Source: CAMBDR01 sp046597185 (lineage in GTDB: Bacteria > Pseudomonadota > Gammaproteobacteria > Burkholderiales > Burkholderiaceae_D). From it: a stretch of 32,738 bases of DNA. The notes under the pieces were generated by a model. That model saw only the letters and a list, made by a program, of their open reading frames with translations. It was not told where the DNA came from and searched no databases. Where the stretch lies: the NCBI GenBank assembly GCA_046597185.1, contig JBKJLF010000438.1, positions 1-32,738 on the forward strand, in the 5' to 3' direction. Position 1 is the first letter of the stretch; each line of letters begins with the position of its first letter. Positions 32,693 through 32,738 of this stretch are shown piece after piece. A program made the translations under genes and the position numbers.

Positions 32693-32738
32693 AATCTAGG
32701 GGCCTGAATAAAGAGCGGCTCTGACAAAGTAACAAAAC

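Overview
The window looks like chromosomal DNA of a betaproteobacterium, most likely in the order Burkholderiales. The reasons are a C-terminal PEP-CTERM sorting signal with the usual betaproteobacterial Arg/Lys tail, a MoxR/DUF58/DUF3488-transglutaminase operon next to a histone-deacetylase-family gene, and several conserved hypothetical proteins of a type I associate with that order. This assignment is inference from gene content. I found no rRNA, tRNA, CRISPR array or intact insertion sequence.

Positions 1-8450 are an accessory, defence-rich and partly decayed region. It holds the C-terminal end of a zinc-metalloprotease protein with a small follower gene, a leucine-rich-repeat remnant, scraps of a MocR-type regulator and of a possible solute-binding protein, a FitAB-like toxin-antitoxin pair, an Ala-rich protein coupled to a Roc-COR-TIR-like GTPase broken by an internal deletion, and an overlapping AAA-ATPase/HNH-nuclease pair that resembles Septu. 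A histone-deacetylase-like hydrolase at 7527-8456 borders the conserved part.

Positions 8598-13833 look like stable chromosome: the MoxR ATPase, DUF58 protein and membrane transglutaminase form a tight operon, followed by riboflavin synthase and a small membrane protein. Positions 13834-14400 have no convincing gene. They lead into an adenosine-deaminase-like protein (14515-16149) that lacks its N-terminus and resembles the RdrB subunit of RADAR.

Positions 16243-23544, all on the minus strand, form an envelope module: a large alpha-2-macroglobulin-like protein split by one missing base, an ECF sigma factor, a membrane anti-sigma-like protein overlapping it by ATGA, and a small exported protein with a duplicated domain. 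The macroglobulin start overlaps the stop of an 11-residue upstream ORF with a strong ribosome binding site, and a perfect hairpin lies just upstream. Divergent from this is a 1903-residue Ser/Thr kinase-AAA-TPR-GAF-histidine kinase, then a conserved small protein, an isochorismatase-like hydrolase and a PEP-CTERM protein fragment.

The right end (31038-32614) is again decayed: a serine hydrolase/TPR pseudogene, a protein whose first 40 residues resemble a HigA-like antitoxin, and an orphan antitoxin. Throughout the window, protein linkers carry short in-frame tandem DNA repeats, often of 12 bp, which suggests frequent slippage expansion in this genome.
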